From Xenophilus sp. E41 (GTDB taxonomy: Bacteria; Pseudomonadota; Gammaproteobacteria; Burkholderiales; Burkholderiaceae_C), in the NCBI RefSeq assembly GCF_003671765.1, contig NZ_QPIB01000007.1:124001-188000 (forward strand): a stretch of 64,000 bases of DNA, in the 5' to 3' direction. The notes under the pieces are model-generated. The model saw only the letters and a program-made list of their open reading frames with translations. It did no database searches and was not told where the DNA came from. Shown in pieces: positions 18,794 to 28,842 of this stretch. Numbering within the stretch: the first letter of the stretch is position 1; each line of letters begins with the position of its first letter. A program made the translations under genes and the position numbers.

Positions 18794-19005
18794 AAAAGCG
18801 CACCCCTCGAAACCGCCGGCGCGCCGCCCTGAATGCCAATGGCTTCAAATTGTGACCAAAGTGGCAATCGGCGCGCGCAGCCGTCAGCTTTTGACAACGA
18901 TTGCCGTGGTCGCCCTCCCACAGAGCTTGGTTTTGCGCGCGCGCTGCTGATAGCATGCAACCACACGCAATTTTTGCCATTCGTTACAAACAGGCGGGAT
19001 AGCTC

Positions 19006-20085
19006 TTGGTTGCCTTGGGTTCCTTGTTTCGTCGCCAGCCGGCGCCCCTGCTCGGCCTCGACGTCAGTTCCTCCAGCGTCAAGCTGGTCGAATTGACGCA
19101 GGACGCCGGTGGGAAGCTCGTGCTCGAGCGCTGCGCGATCGAGCCGCTTGAGCGTGGCTGGATCACCGATGGCAACGTCGAGAAATTCGACGAGGTGGCC
19201 GAGGCGGTGCGGCGGGTCGTCCGCAAGAGCGGCACGCGCACCAAGAATGCCGCCCTGGCGTTGCCGCCATCGGCCGTCATCACCAAGAAGATCATCCTGC
19301 CCGGCGGCATGAGCGAGCAGGAGCTCGAGCTGCAGGTCGAGTCGGAAGCCAACCAGTACATCCCTTTCTCGCTCGATGAAGTGAGCCTGGACTTCTGCGT
19401 CGTCGGCCCCAGTGCGGGCTCGTCCGACGATGTGGAGGTGCTCATCGCCGCTTCGCGCAAGGAAAAGGTGCAGGACCGCCAAGGCCTGGCCGAAGCCGCA
19501 GGCCTGAAGGCGTCGATCCTCGACGTCGAATCCTTCGCGTCCCGCCTCGCCACCTCGCGGCTGATCGAGCAACTGCCCGGCCAGGGCCAGGACGCCGTGG
19601 TGGCGCTCTTCGAAGTGGGTGCCTTCACCACCAGCATGCAGGTGCTGCGCAACCAGGAAGTGCTCTACGACCGCGACCAGGCCTTCGGCGGCGCCCAGCT
19701 GACCCAGCTCATCGTCCGCCAGTACGGTTTTTCCGCGGAAGAGGCGGAGTCGAAGAAGCGCAGCGGCGAACTGCCGGCGGACTACGCGGCCGGTGTGCTG
19801 AAGCCCTTCGTGGCCAGCATCGCGCAGGAAATCGCGCGTGCCTTGCAGTTCTTCTTCACCAGCACGCCGCACAACCGCGTCGATTACGTGCTCCTGGCCG
19901 GCGGCTCGGCCTCCCTGCCTGGGCTGACCAGCGCCGTGACGCGCCAGACCTCCTTCGCCTGCTCGCTGGTCAATCCCTTCGAAGGCATGGAGTTCGGCTC
20001 CGGCGTGCGCGAGAAGAAGGTGCGCCGCGAAGCGCCTTCGTACCTCACCTCGTGCGGCCTGGCGATGCGGAGGTTCCTGCAGTGA
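19006..20085 (+). CDS. pilM: type IV pilus assembly protein PilM
   Basis: A 359-residue actin-like cytoplasmic ATPase that binds the PilN tail and links the inner-membrane alignment complex. The phosphate-1-like motif GLDVSSSSVKLVEL is near the start, and the nucleotide-binding LLAGGSASLPGL is near the end. The gene appears to use a TTG start, since no ATG or GTG precedes the conserved N-terminus in frame; the GGCGGGA stretch upstream may serve as ribosome site. Its TGA overlaps the GTG of pilN. Confidence 0.93.
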   Translation: MVALGSLFRRQPAPLLGLDVSSSSVKLVELTQDAGGKLVLERCAIEPLERGWITDGNVEKFDEVAEAVRRVVRKSGTRTKNAALALPPSAVITKKIILPGGMSEQELELQVESEANQYIPFSLDEVSLDFCVVGPSAGSSDDVEVLIAASRKEKVQDRQGLAEAAGLKASILDVESFASRLATSRLIEQLPGQGQDAVVALFEVGAFTTSMQVLRNQEVLYDRDQAFGGAQLTQLIVRQYGFSAEEAESKKRSGELPADYAAGVLKPFVASIAQEIARALQFFFTSTPHNRVDYVLLAGGSASLPGLTSAVTRQTSFACSLVNPFEGMEFGSGVREKKVRREAPSYLTSCGLAMRRFLQ

Positions 20086-20696
20086 TCCTCATCAACCTGT
20101 TGCCGCACCGCGAGGCGGCACGCAAGCGCCGGCGCGAGAACTTCTATGCCTCGCTGGGCGCGGCGGCGTTGATCGGAGGCTTGCTGGCCGGTGCAGGCTA
20201 CGTGTGGCTGCAGACCCAGATCACCGAGCAGCAGTCGAAGAACGGCTTCCTGCAGGCCGAAATCAAGAAGCTCGACAACGAGATCAAGGAAATCTCCACG
20301 CTGCAGGCCGAGATCACGGCCCTGAGCGCACGCCAGCAGGCGGTCGAAGACCTCCAGGGGGACCGCAATCTGCCGGTGCACCTGCTCAACGAGCTGGTGC
20401 GCCAACTCCCCGACGGCGTCTACCTGACCAGCATGAAGGAGGACAACCGCACCGTCACGCTGCAGGGCATGGCGCAGTCGAACGAGCGTGTGTCCGAACT
20501 GCTGCGCAACCTCGGCAACAGCAGCCCCTGGCTGATCAAGCCGGAGCTGGTCGAGATCACCGCGGCCACCGTGGCGCTCTCCCAGCGCGACCAGCGTCGC
20601 GTGGCGAACTTCACGGTGCGGGTCGGCGTGAAGCGTCCGACGGATGACAAGAAGCCCGCAGCGGGCGCCGCGGCCCAGGCGGGCGCGAAGGGTTGA
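20082..20696 (+). CDS. pilN: type IV pilus assembly protein PilN
   Basis: A 204-residue bitopic protein. It begins with INLLPHRE, the short cytoplasmic PilM-binding motif, then one membrane helix (about residues 22-42) and a periplasmic coiled-coil and ferredoxin-like domain. A GTG start at the pilM stop was chosen over one ten codons earlier, because the INLLP motif belongs at the extreme N-terminus. It partners PilO in the alignment subcomplex. Confidence 0.93.
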   Translation: MILINLLPHREAARKRRRENFYASLGAAALIGGLLAGAGYVWLQTQITEQQSKNGFLQAEIKKLDNEIKEISTLQAEITALSARQQAVEDLQGDRNLPVHLLNELVRQLPDGVYLTSMKEDNRTVTLQGMAQSNERVSELLRNLGNSSPWLIKPELVEITAATVALSQRDQRRVANFTVRVGVKRPTDDKKPAAGAAAQAGAKG

Positions 20697-20698
20697 AC

Positions 20699-21373
20699 AT
20701 GGCCACGCGACGCACCGCCCCCAAAGTGGACATTGCCGCCACGCTCCAGCGAACGGCCAACCAGTTCCGCGGACTGAACACCAGCGACCCGGCCGGCTGG
20801 CCGCCGGTGCCGCGCTACGTGCTGTGCGCAGCCGTCGCTGCCCTGGTCGTGGTGGCGCTGTGGTTCATCTGGCTGAGCGGCGTCAACGACGAACTCGAAG
20901 CCGAGCGCGGCAAGGAAACGGCGCTGCGCGCCGATTACCAGAAGAAGGTGGCGCAGGCCGTGAACCTCGACCTGCTGAAGAAGCAGCGCGAGCAGGTTCA
21001 GCAGTACGTCACGCTGCTCGAGAAACAACTGCCCAGCAAGGCCGAGATGGATGCCTTGCTGTCCGACATCAACCAGGCGGGCCTGGGCCGCAGCCTGCAA
21101 TTCGAACTCTTCCGTCCGGGCCAGGTGGTGGTGCGTGACTACTACGCCGAGCTGCCCATCGCCGTGAGGGTCAGCGGCCGTTACCACGACATGGGGGCCT
21201 TCGTGGCCGACGTCGCCAACCTTTCGCGCATCGTGACTCTCAACAATCTGTCGATCTCGCCGCAGAAGGATGGAGCGCTGACGATGGATGCCACGGCGCG
21301 CACCTACCGCTACCTCGACGCCGAGGAGCAGGCCGCGCAGAGGCAGGCGACGGCGCAGGCGAAGAAGAAATGA
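20699..21373 (+). CDS. pilO: type IV pilus assembly protein PilO
   Basis: A 224-residue inner-membrane protein with a cytoplasmic N-terminus, one helix near residues 40-60, a coiled coil and a ferredoxin-like domain. It heterodimerises with PilN. The ATG two bases after the pilN stop was chosen; a TTG six bases earlier, overlapping pilN, would add two residues. Its stop overlaps the pilP start as ATGA. Confidence 0.92.
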   Translation: MATRRTAPKVDIAATLQRTANQFRGLNTSDPAGWPPVPRYVLCAAVAALVVVALWFIWLSGVNDELEAERGKETALRADYQKKVAQAVNLDLLKKQREQVQQYVTLLEKQLPSKAEMDALLSDINQAGLGRSLQFELFRPGQVVVRDYYAELPIAVRVSGRYHDMGAFVADVANLSRIVTLNNLSISPQKDGALTMDATARTYRYLDAEEQAAQRQATAQAKKK

Positions 21374-21909
21374 AGGCCCGGTACTTTCCGCTGTGGGTCC
21401 TCGCGACCGTGACCCTGGCCGGCTGCTTCGGCTCGGAGCAGGACGACCTGCGCACCTGGATGCGCGAGCAGCGTGCCCAGGTCAAGCCGCGGGTCACGCC
21501 CATTACCGAACCCACCAAGTTCACGCCGCAGCCGTACACCGAAGGGGCCGCCGTGGAGCCCTTCAGCAGCGTCAAGCTGACCCAGGCCCTGCGCCGCGAT
21601 TCGAGCCAGCCGGGCAATTCCGACCTCATCGCGCCCGAGCTGTCGCGGCGCAAGGAAGCGCTCGAGGCCTTCCCCCTCGACTCGATGGCCATGGTCGGCA
21701 GCCTCAACCGGAACGGACAACGCGTCGCGCTGGTCAGTGTGGACAAGCTGCTGTACCAGGTGCGCGTCGGCAACCACCTGGGCCTGAACTACGGGCGCGT
21801 CACCCGCATCGACGAAACGGAACTCGGCTTGCGTGAAATCGTGCAGGACGCTGCCGGCGAATGGATCGAGCGTACGGCCACGCTGCAACTGCAAGAGAGG
21901 TCGAAATGA
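21370..21909 (+). CDS. pilP: type IV pilus lipoprotein PilP
   Basis: A 179-residue lipoprotein with the lipobox LAGCFG after a short signal. It has a long unstructured segment and then a beta-sandwich domain (DSMAMVGSL to the end) that contacts the PilQ secretin. It connects PilNO to the outer-membrane ring. It overlaps both neighbours by ATGA, so pilO, pilP and pilQ are translationally chained. Confidence 0.93.
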   Translation: MKARYFPLWVLATVTLAGCFGSEQDDLRTWMREQRAQVKPRVTPITEPTKFTPQPYTEGAAVEPFSSVKLTQALRRDSSQPGNSDLIAPELSRRKEALEAFPLDSMAMVGSLNRNGQRVALVSVDKLLYQVRVGNHLGLNYGRVTRIDETELGLREIVQDAAGEWIERTATLQLQERSK

Positions 21910-24074
21910 ATCCCCTAGCGAAGAAGAATATGCGCACTCTCAACTGGTTGCGTGCGGCCGGCCTCTGTGTTGTGGCCCTGGGTGCCGCAGCTGTGGCCCA
22001 CGCGCAGAACGCCATCGAGGCGGTCACCAGCTCCATGCAATCGGGCGCCGAAGTGGTGCGGATCGATCTCGCGCAGCCGCTGGCGGCCGTGCCCGACGGA
22101 TTCGTGGTCCAGAACCCCGCCCGCATCGCACTCGATTTCCCCGGCGTGACGAATGCCATCGGACGCTCCGCCCTGGACATGAACCAGGGGAACCTGCGCT
22201 CAGTCAATGTGGTCCAGGCCGGTGAGCGCACGCGCCTCGTGCTCAACCTCAAGCAGGCGGCCGCCTACCGCGCCGAGATCCAGGGCAAGTCCCTGCTCGT
22301 CGTGCTGGATCCCGTGCCGGGCGCCGCACTGGTCGCCTCGGCGCAGTCGAGCTTCGCCGAGACGCGCAACCGCGACAGCCTGCCGCTCAAGGACATCGAT
22401 TTCCGCCTGGGCCCCGACAACACGGGCCGCGTGATCGTCGACCTGCCGAACAACCAGGTCGGCGTCGACGTGCGCCCGCAGGGCCGCAACCTCGTGGTGG
22501 AGTTCACCAAGTCGACCCTGTCCGAAGGCCTGCGCCGTCGCCTGGACGTGGCGGACTTCAACACGCCGGTGCAGTTCATCAACACGCAGCAGGTGGGCGA
22601 CCGCGTGCGCATGACCATCGAGCCGCGTGGCGAGTGGGAGCACAGCGCCTACCAGAGCGACAACCAGTTCGTCGTCGAAGTCCGTCCGCGCAAGGTCGAT
22701 CCGACCAAGCTGACGCAGGGCGTGGGCTACAACGGCGAGAAGCTGTCGCTGAACTTCCAGAACATCGAGATCCGCTCCCTGCTGCAGGTCATCGCGGACT
22801 TCACGAACTTCAACATCGTGACCTCTGACTCGGTCACCGGCTCGCTGACCTTGCGCCTGAAGGACGTGCCCTGGGACCAGGCCCTGGACATCATCATGCA
22901 GGCCAAGAACCTCGGCATGCGCAAGAACGGCACTGTGCTGTGGATTGCGCCCAAGGACGAGATCAACGCCAAGGAGAAGATGGAGTTCGAGGCCCGCGCG
23001 GCCATCGAGAACCTCGAGCCTCTGCGGACCCAGTCCTTCCAGCTGAACTACACCAAGGCGATCGCCATTGCGCAGGGCCTCACGGGCACGGGGCAAGGCG
23101 CCGGTGGCGGTGGCGGCTCCGGCACGACCACCCGCATCCTGAGCCCGCGCGGCAGCGTCATCGCCGAATCGCGCACCAACCAGCTTTTCGTCTCGGACAT
23201 CCCGTCCAAGCTCGCCCAGGTGGCCGAGCTGATCCAGAAGCTCGACGTCCCCGTGCGCCAGGTCATGATCGAGGCGCGCATCGTCGAGGCGTCCGACACC
23301 TTCGGCAAGTCGCTCGGCGCTCGCCTGGGCGGCGGCGCGATCAACCGGCGCAACTCCTTCGGCACCTGGCCGTCGGTCACCGGCGGCGGGACCACCTCGA
23401 CCACGACCAACGGCGTGACCACGTCGACCACGACGAGCCCGACGGTGAATTTCGCCTCGCCGACGCTGAGCAACCTGATCAACCTGCCGGCGGGTGACGC
23501 CGGCGGTACCGGCAACGCGGCCGGCGCCTTCACCCTGGCGCTGTTCAATTCGAGCTTCTCGCGCATGCTGAACCTCGAGATCTCCGCGCTCGAGGCCGAT
23601 GGCAAGGGCAAGCTGATCTCCAGCCCGCGCGTCATCACGGCCGACCAGACCAAGGCGCTGATCGAGCAGGGCGAGGAAATCCCCTACCAGCAGGCCACCT
23701 CCAGCGGCGCGACCTCGATCTCCTTCCGCAAGGCGGTGCTGAAGCTCGAAGTCACGCCGCAGATCACGCCCGAGGGCAACATCATCCTGACGCTCGACGT
23801 GAGCAAGGATGCCCGCGGCGTGAACACGACGGCCGGCCCGGCCATCAACACCAAGCACGTGCAGACCGAGGTGCTGGTCGAGAACGGCGGCACGGTGGTG
23901 ATCGGTGGTATCTTCGAACTCACCGAAACCAACGACGAATCGCGGATTCCGGTGCTGGGTGAGGCGCCCATCATTGGCGCACTGTTCCGCAATCGCGAGC
24001 GCGTTGCCAACAAGACCGAAATGCTCGTCTTTATCACGCCGAAGATGATCACCGACCGCAACGCGGCGCGCTGA
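21906..24074 (+). CDS. pilQ: type IV pilus secretin PilQ
   Basis: A 722-residue outer-membrane secretin through which pili emerge. The signal peptide ends VAHAQN. Two N-terminal AMIN-like beta-domains (about 25-280) follow, which bind peptidoglycan. Then come an STN-type domain ([16 protein letters not shown]), an N1/KH domain, and the secretin barrel with VIGGIFEL and [14 protein letters not shown] Thr/Ser/Gly-rich low-complexity insert (residues about 497-525) lies in the barrel region. The start overlaps the pilP stop. Confidence 0.95.
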   Translation: MNPLAKKNMRTLNWLRAAGLCVVALGAAAVAHAQNAIEAVTSSMQSGAEVVRIDLAQPLAAVPDGFVVQNPARIALDFPGVTNAIGRSALDMNQGNLRSVNVVQAGERTRLVLNLKQAAAYRAEIQGKSLLVVLDPVPGAALVASAQSSFAETRNRDSLPLKDIDFRLGPDNTGRVIVDLPNNQVGVDVRPQGRNLVVEFTKSTLSEGLRRRLDVADFNTPVQFINTQQVGDRVRMTIEPRGEWEHSAYQSDNQFVVEVRPRKVDPTKLTQGVGYNGEKLSLNFQNIEIRSLLQVIADFTNFNIVTSDSVTGSLTLRLKDVPWDQALDIIMQAKNLGMRKNGTVLWIAPKDEINAKEKMEFEARAAIENLEPLRTQSFQLNYTKAIAIAQGLTGTGQGAGGGGGSGTTTRILSPRGSVIAESRTNQLFVSDIPSKLAQVAELIQKLDVPVRQVMIEARIVEASDTFGKSLGARLGGGAINRRNSFGTWPSVTGGGTTSTTTNGVTTSTTTSPTVNFASPTLSNLINLPAGDAGGTGNAAGAFTLALFNSSFSRMLNLEISALEADGKGKLISSPRVITADQTKALIEQGEEIPYQQATSSGATSISFRKAVLKLEVTPQITPEGNIILTLDVSKDARGVNTTAGPAINTKHVQTEVLVENGGTVVIGGIFELTETNDESRIPVLGEAPIIGALFRNRERVANKTEMLVFITPKMITDRNAAR

Positions 24075-24097
24075 GTGCGCCGCGTGCCCGCGCGCGT

Positions 24098-24646
24098 GTG
24101 ACGGCACTCGCTCTGGTGGGTCTGCCCGGTTCGGGCAAGTCGGCCGTCGGCAGGCGGCTGGCGCAACGGCTCGACGTTCCCTTCGTCGACAGCGACCAGG
24201 TCATCGAGCAGCGCATCGGCTGCTCCATCCGCGAATTCTTCGAGCGCGAAGGCGAAGCGCGCTTCCGCGACCTCGAAGCCCAGGTGATTGCCGAGCTCGG
24301 CCGCGCTGCGGCCGGCGTGGTGGCCACGGGCGGCGGCGCGGTGCTGCGCCCGGCCAACCGCGACAGCCTGCGCGCCCATTTCCACGTGATCTACCTGCAG
24401 TCCGCGCCGGAGGACCTGTACCGGCGCCTGCGGCACGACGTCAAGCGGCCGCTGCTGCAGGTGGCCGATCCGCTCGGGCGCCTGCGCGAGCTGCACGCCG
24501 CGCGGGACCCGCTCTACCGCGAGACGGCGCACCGCATCGTCGAGACCGGCAAGCCGTCGGTCGGGGCGCTGGTGCAGTCCATCGTGGCCACGCTCGAAGG
24601 TGCGGGCCTGAGCGTGGCGCCCGCTTCGCCCGCCGCGCCCTGCTGA
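24098..24646 (+). CDS. aroK: shikimate kinase
   Basis: A 182-residue kinase that phosphorylates shikimate in aromatic amino acid synthesis. The P-loop GLPGSGKS is at residues 8-15. [11 protein letters not shown] (shikimate-binding Asp), [13 protein letters not shown] and the glycine-rich TGGGAV are all in place. A GTG start 23 bases after pilQ puts the P-loop at the usual distance. The pilQ-aroK-aroB order is conserved across many proteobacteria. Confidence 0.96.
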   Translation: MTALALVGLPGSGKSAVGRRLAQRLDVPFVDSDQVIEQRIGCSIREFFEREGEARFRDLEAQVIAELGRAAAGVVATGGGAVLRPANRDSLRAHFHVIYLQSAPEDLYRRLRHDVKRPLLQVADPLGRLRELHAARDPLYRETAHRIVETGKPSVGALVQSIVATLEGAGLSVAPASPAAPC

Positions 24647-24720
24647 CGCCGCCCTCGCCGGGTGCGCCGACTTGGCCCGCGCCCTCGAGGGTCGATGCGC
24701 CCGCCACTACACTTCCCGCC

Positions 24721-25824
24721 ATGTCTTCCGTCTCCATCGCCGCGCCCGAGCGCGTCGGCATCGACCTGGGCGAGCGCAGCTACTCGATCGTGATCGGCCC
24801 CGGCCTGATCGCGGACCCTGCAAGCTATGCCGATCTGCCCGCCTCGGCGACGGCCCTGGTCGTGACCAACACCACCGTCGCGCCGCTCTATGCGCAGGCC
24901 GTGCGCGACGCGCTCGCGCAGCGCTTCCGTGCCGTGCGGGTGCTCGAATTGCCCGATGGCGAAGCGCACAAGAACTGGGAGACCCTGAACCTCGTCTTCG
25001 ACGCGCTGCTGGCCCATGGTGCCGACCGCAAGACGGTGCTGTTCGCCCTCGGTGGCGGCGTGGTGGGCGACATGACCGGTTTCGCCGCCGCCAGCTACAT
25101 GCGCGGCGTGCCCTTCGTGCAGCTGCCCACGACGCTGCTGGCGCAGGTGGATTCGTCCGTCGGCGGCAAGACGGCCATCAACCACCCGCTGGGCAAGAAC
25201 ATGATCGGCGCCTTCTACCAGCCGCAGCTGGTGCTGTGCGACCTCGACACGCTGCAGACGCTGCCGCAGCGCGAGATCGCGGCCGGCCTGGCCGAGATCA
25301 TCAAGTACGGGCCCATCGCCGACCTAGCCTTCCTCGACTGGATCGAGGCGAACATCGAGGCCCTCGTGGCGCGTGACGCCCCCGCGCTGGCCCACGCCGT
25401 GCGGCGCAGCTGCGAGATCAAGGCGGCGGTCGTGGGGCAGGACGAGCGCGAAGCGGGGCTGCGCGCCATCCTCAATTTCGGCCACACCTTCGGCCATGCG
25501 ATCGAGTCCGGCCTGGGCTACGGCGAATGGCTGCACGGCGAGGCCGTGGGTTGCGGCATGGTCATGGCGGCCCACCTGTCCGAAAAGCTGGGCGGCGTCG
25601 ATGCCGCCTTCGTGCGCCGGCTCACCGCGTTGATCGAGCGCGCCGGCCTGCCGGTGCGTGCCCCGGACCTGGGCGCGGAGCGCTACCTGTCGCTCATGCG
25701 GGTCGACAAGAAGTCCGAGGCCGGCGAGATCCGATTCGTGGTCATCGACCGGCCCGGCTCGGCCGTGCTGCGCCCGGCGCCCGACGCCCTCGTGCGCGAG
25801 GTGCTGGCCGAATGCTGTGCGTGA
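24721..25824 (+). CDS. aroB: 3-dehydroquinate synthase
   Basis: A 367-residue NAD- and metal-dependent enzyme for the second step of the shikimate pathway. Recognisable motifs are [40 protein letters not shown], and the metal-binding [11 protein letters not shown] with [13 protein letters not shown]. Length is normal. It lies 74 bases after aroK and probably shares its transcript. Confidence 0.97.
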   Translation: MSSVSIAAPERVGIDLGERSYSIVIGPGLIADPASYADLPASATALVVTNTTVAPLYAQAVRDALAQRFRAVRVLELPDGEAHKNWETLNLVFDALLAHGADRKTVLFALGGGVVGDMTGFAAASYMRGVPFVQLPTTLLAQVDSSVGGKTAINHPLGKNMIGAFYQPQLVLCDLDTLQTLPQREIAAGLAEIIKYGPIADLAFLDWIEANIEALVARDAPALAHAVRRSCEIKAAVVGQDEREAGLRAILNFGHTFGHAIESGLGYGEWLHGEAVGCGMVMAAHLSEKLGGVDAAFVRRLTALIERAGLPVRAPDLGAERYLSLMRVDKKSEAGEIRFVVIDRPGSAVLRPAPDALVREVLAECCA

Positions 25825-25832
25825 GCATCTCG

Positions 25833-25892
25833 TTGCTACGAAATCGATAGCTGCTCGCGCAAGCGGGGCGGGCGCTGGAGCCTGATTCGATG
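25833..25892 (+). repeat. dispersed GATAGCTGCT repeat, copy before dgt
   Basis: The most complete copy: TTGCTACGAAATCGATAGC, then TGCTCGCGCAAGCGG, GGCGGGCGCTGGAGCC and TGATTCGATGC. The final ATG of the element is the start codon of dgt. Confidence 0.85.
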
Positions 25893-27050
25893 CCCAATCC
25901 TGCGCTGCTTGCCGACGTCGCCGCGCCACCGCCCTGGGCCAGCCAGCCGGCCCGGTCGCGCGGGCGCCGGCACCCGGAGCCGGCCGCCCCCACGCGCGAC
26001 GACTTCCAGCGCGACCGCGACCGCATCGTCCATTCCACGGCCTTCCGTCGGCTGGTCTACAAGACGCAGGTCTTTCTGAACCACGAGGGCGACCTGTTCC
26101 GCACGCGGCTCACGCACTCGCTCGAAGTGGCGCAGCTCGCCCGTTCGATCGCCCGGCCGCTGGGCCTGAACGAGGACCTGGTCGAGGCGATCGCGCTGGC
26201 GCACGACCTGGGCCACACGCCCTTCGGCCACGCCGGACAGGACGCGCTGGACGACTGCATGGCCGCGCATGGCGGCTTCGAGCACAACCTGCAGAGCCTG
26301 CGCGTCGTCGATTCGCTGGAGCATCGCTACCCGCAGTTCGACGGCCTGAACCTGTGCTTCGAGACGCGCGAGGGCATCCTCAAGCACTGCTCGCGTGCCA
26401 ACGCCCAGCGGCTCGAGGCGCAGGAGCCGGGCGGCGTCGCCCACCGCTTCCTGCACGGCGGCCAGCCCAGCCTGGAGGCGCAGCTGTGCAACCTGGCCGA
26501 CCAGATCGCCTACAACGCCCACGACATCGACGATGGCGTGCGCTCGGGCCTGCTGCGCATCGAAGACCTGGCCGAGGTCGAGCTCGTGGAGCGCCATCGG
26601 TGCGAGGCCGCCGCCGAGCACCCCGGCCTGGCCGGGCGGCGGCTGCTCTACGAGACCATCCGCCGCATGCTGAGCGCGCAGGTGTACGACGTGATCGACG
26701 CCACCCGCGCCGCGTTGCGCGAGCACGCTCCGGCCGATGCGCAGGGCGTGCGGGCCGTGCCGCCGCTGGTGCAGTTCAGTGCCGGCATGCGCGCGCAGTC
26801 CACGGCGCTCAAGCAGTTCCTGTTCGCCAACCTGTACCGCCATCCGCAGGTGACGCAGACCACGCGGCAAGCCCAGCAGGCGGTGCGCGACCTGTTCGCA
26901 GCCTACGTCGACGGCGCGGCGGCGCTTCCCGAGTCCTATGCCGTGCGGGCCGACCGGCCGCGCGCCGTGGCCGACTACATCGCCGGCATGACCGACCGCT
27001 TCGCCATGCGCGAGCACGAACGCCTGACCGGCGCCCGGTGGGTGGCATGA
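25890..27050 (+). CDS. dgt: dGTP triphosphohydrolase-like HD protein
   Basis: A 386-residue HD-domain phosphohydrolase of the dGTPase family, which splits dNTPs to nucleoside and triphosphate. The HD metal site is visible as RLTHSLEV and AHDLGHTPFGHAG. The length fits the shorter dGTPase-like subgroup. The start codon is the last ATG of a dispersed repeat copy; no better in-frame start precedes the RDDFQRDRDRI region. Its TGA overlaps the ATG of the MFS gene. Confidence 0.93.
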   Translation: MPNPALLADVAAPPPWASQPARSRGRRHPEPAAPTRDDFQRDRDRIVHSTAFRRLVYKTQVFLNHEGDLFRTRLTHSLEVAQLARSIARPLGLNEDLVEAIALAHDLGHTPFGHAGQDALDDCMAAHGGFEHNLQSLRVVDSLEHRYPQFDGLNLCFETREGILKHCSRANAQRLEAQEPGGVAHRFLHGGQPSLEAQLCNLADQIAYNAHDIDDGVRSGLLRIEDLAEVELVERHRCEAAAEHPGLAGRRLLYETIRRMLSAQVYDVIDATRAALREHAPADAQGVRAVPPLVQFSAGMRAQSTALKQFLFANLYRHPQVTQTTRQAQQAVRDLFAAYVDGAAALPESYAVRADRPRAVADYIAGMTDRFAMREHERLTGARWVA

Positions 27051-28276
27051 GCAGCACGGCACGCGTTCCGCCGGCGGCGCTGGTCGTCGTGGCCGCCGGG
27101 GTCGCGGCCTCGCTGCACGTCGGCAAGCTGCCGCCCGCCGTGCCGGCATTGCAGGCGCAGCTGCAGGTCAGCCTGCTCGAAGCGGGCTTCCTGCTGTCGC
27201 TGGTGCAGGTGGCGGGCATGCTGCTGGGCATGGTGGCGGGCCTGGCGGCCGACTCGATCGGGCTGCGCCGCAGCATGCTGGCCGGGCTGCTGCTGCTCAG
27301 TGCCGCCAGCGCCGCCGGCAGCCTGGCAGGCCACGTCGCCACGCCGGTGGCTTGGCTGCTGGGTTGGCGGGGCGTCGAGGGGCTGGGCTTCCTGTTGGCC
27401 GTGATGCCCGGACCGGGACTGATCCGGCGCCTTGCGCCCGCGGGCGCCGACAAGGCGGCGATGGGGCTGTGGGGCGCCTACATGCCGGTCGGCGTGGCGC
27501 TCGCCTTGCTCCTGGGCCCGACGGTCATCGCGCGCGGTGGCTGGGCGCTGTGGTGGCAGGGCCTGGCGGCGGCCTCCGCCATGGCGGCGTTCGGGCTGTG
27601 GCGCGCGGTGGCGCCCGACCCGCGCCAACGGTCCACGGGCGCCGGTGGCACCGAGTCCTGGTCGCAGCGCCTCGCGCTCACCGTGCGCACGCCGCGCGGC
27701 TGGGGCGCTGCCGCGGCTTTCGGCTTTTACGCGGCGCAGTGGATCGCCGTGATCGGCTTCCTGCCCACCATCTGCGTCGCTGCGGGCCTCGGCGCCGGCG
27801 CGACCTCCGGGCTGACGGCATTGGCGGCGGCGCTCAACATGGTGGGCAACATCGTCGGCGGGCGGCTGCTGCAGCGCGGCTGGGCACCGGTCCACCTGCT
27901 TCGGCTCGGCTTCGCGGCGATGGGCGTGGCCGCCGTGGCGGCCTTCGCCGGCTGGAACGGCGCGCCCGCGGGCGCGCTGTCGCTGCTGCCGCGCTATGTG
28001 GCCATCTGCCTGTTCTCGCTCTGCGGCGGCATGGTGCCGGCCACGCTCTTCATGCTGGCGGTGCGCGTGGCGCCCACGCCCTCGACGGTGTCGACCACGG
28101 TGGGCCTGATGCAGCAGGCCTCGTCGCTCGGGCAGTTCGTCGCGCCGCCGGTGGTGGCCTGGGTGGCGCACCGCGCCGGCGGCTGGCAATGGACCTGGGC
28201 CTGCACGCTGGCCTGCTCGCTCGCCGGCATCGCCGTGGGCACGGCACTGGCCTCGTCGAGGAGGGCTGCGGCATGA
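27047..28276 (+). CDS. MFS transporter, CynX/NimT-like
   Basis: A 409-residue major facilitator protein with about 12 hydrophobic helices in two halves. It resembles the cyanate/nitroimidazole (CynX/NimT) branch in size and in its short loops. The substrate cannot be read from sequence. It sits in a tightly overlapping run (dgt, this gene, DUF1415), with ATGA at both junctions, so it is expressed with them. Confidence 0.8.
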   Translation: MSSTARVPPAALVVVAAGVAASLHVGKLPPAVPALQAQLQVSLLEAGFLLSLVQVAGMLLGMVAGLAADSIGLRRSMLAGLLLLSAASAAGSLAGHVATPVAWLLGWRGVEGLGFLLAVMPGPGLIRRLAPAGADKAAMGLWGAYMPVGVALALLLGPTVIARGGWALWWQGLAAASAMAAFGLWRAVAPDPRQRSTGAGGTESWSQRLALTVRTPRGWGAAAAFGFYAAQWIAVIGFLPTICVAAGLGAGATSGLTALAAALNMVGNIVGGRLLQRGWAPVHLLRLGFAAMGVAAVAAFAGWNGAPAGALSLLPRYVAICLFSLCGGMVPATLFMLAVRVAPTPSTVSTTVGLMQQASSLGQFVAPPVVAWVAHRAGGWQWTWACTLACSLAGIAVGTALASSRRAAA

Positions 28277-28836
28277 ACGGGGATCCGGGTCAGGCGATCG
28301 CCGACACGCTGCGCTGGCTGGAACGCGCCGTCATCGGCCTCAACCTGTGCCCGTTCGCCAAGGCAGTCCACGTCAAGGGGCAGGTCCACCACGCGGTGTT
28401 CGGCGGCGACGACCTCGACGCGCTGATGGACTGCCTCCTGGCCGAGGCGCAGGCGCTGGTCGACACCGACCCGGCCGAGCACGACACCACGCTGCTGGTC
28501 GTTCCCGATGCGCTGCAGGATTTCCTCGACTTCAACGACTGGGTGGTCCGGGCCGACAAGCGCCTGCGCCGCGCCGGCCATGAGGGTGTGCTCCAGCTCG
28601 CGAGCTTTCACCCGCACTTCCAGTTCGCCGGCACCGAGGCCGACGACATCGGCAACGCCACCAACCGCTCGCCGTATCCCACGCTGCATCTGCTGCGCGA
28701 GGACAGCGTGGCCCGCGCGGTCGAGGCCTTTTTCGAGGCGGCCGCCATCTTCGAGCGCAACATCGACACGCTGGAGGCGCTGGGCGCCGACGGCTGGCAG
28801 GCCCTGGATGTGGGCCCGCACGACGCCAAGGATTGA
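28273..28836 (+). CDS. DUF1415 family protein
   Basis: A 187-residue cytoplasmic protein of the uncharacterised DUF1415 family, recognised by NLCPFAK near the N-terminus and the FHPHFQFAG and NRSPYPTLHLLRE motifs. It has no signal or membrane segment. Function is unknown. The Cys-Pro-Phe and conserved His residues hint at a metal or redox site, but that is a guess. The start overlaps the MFS stop. Confidence 0.85.
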   Translation: MNGDPGQAIADTLRWLERAVIGLNLCPFAKAVHVKGQVHHAVFGGDDLDALMDCLLAEAQALVDTDPAEHDTTLLVVPDALQDFLDFNDWVVRADKRLRRAGHEGVLQLASFHPHFQFAGTEADDIGNATNRSPYPTLHLLREDSVARAVEAFFEAAAIFERNIDTLEALGADGWQALDVGPHDAKD

Positions 28837-28842
28837 TTGCCC

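Noticed and set aside
18891-18914. TTGACA as the -35 of the pilM promoter
   Set aside because: No acceptable -10 lies 16-18 bases downstream; a TAGCAT nearer the gene has only a weak TTGGTT partner.
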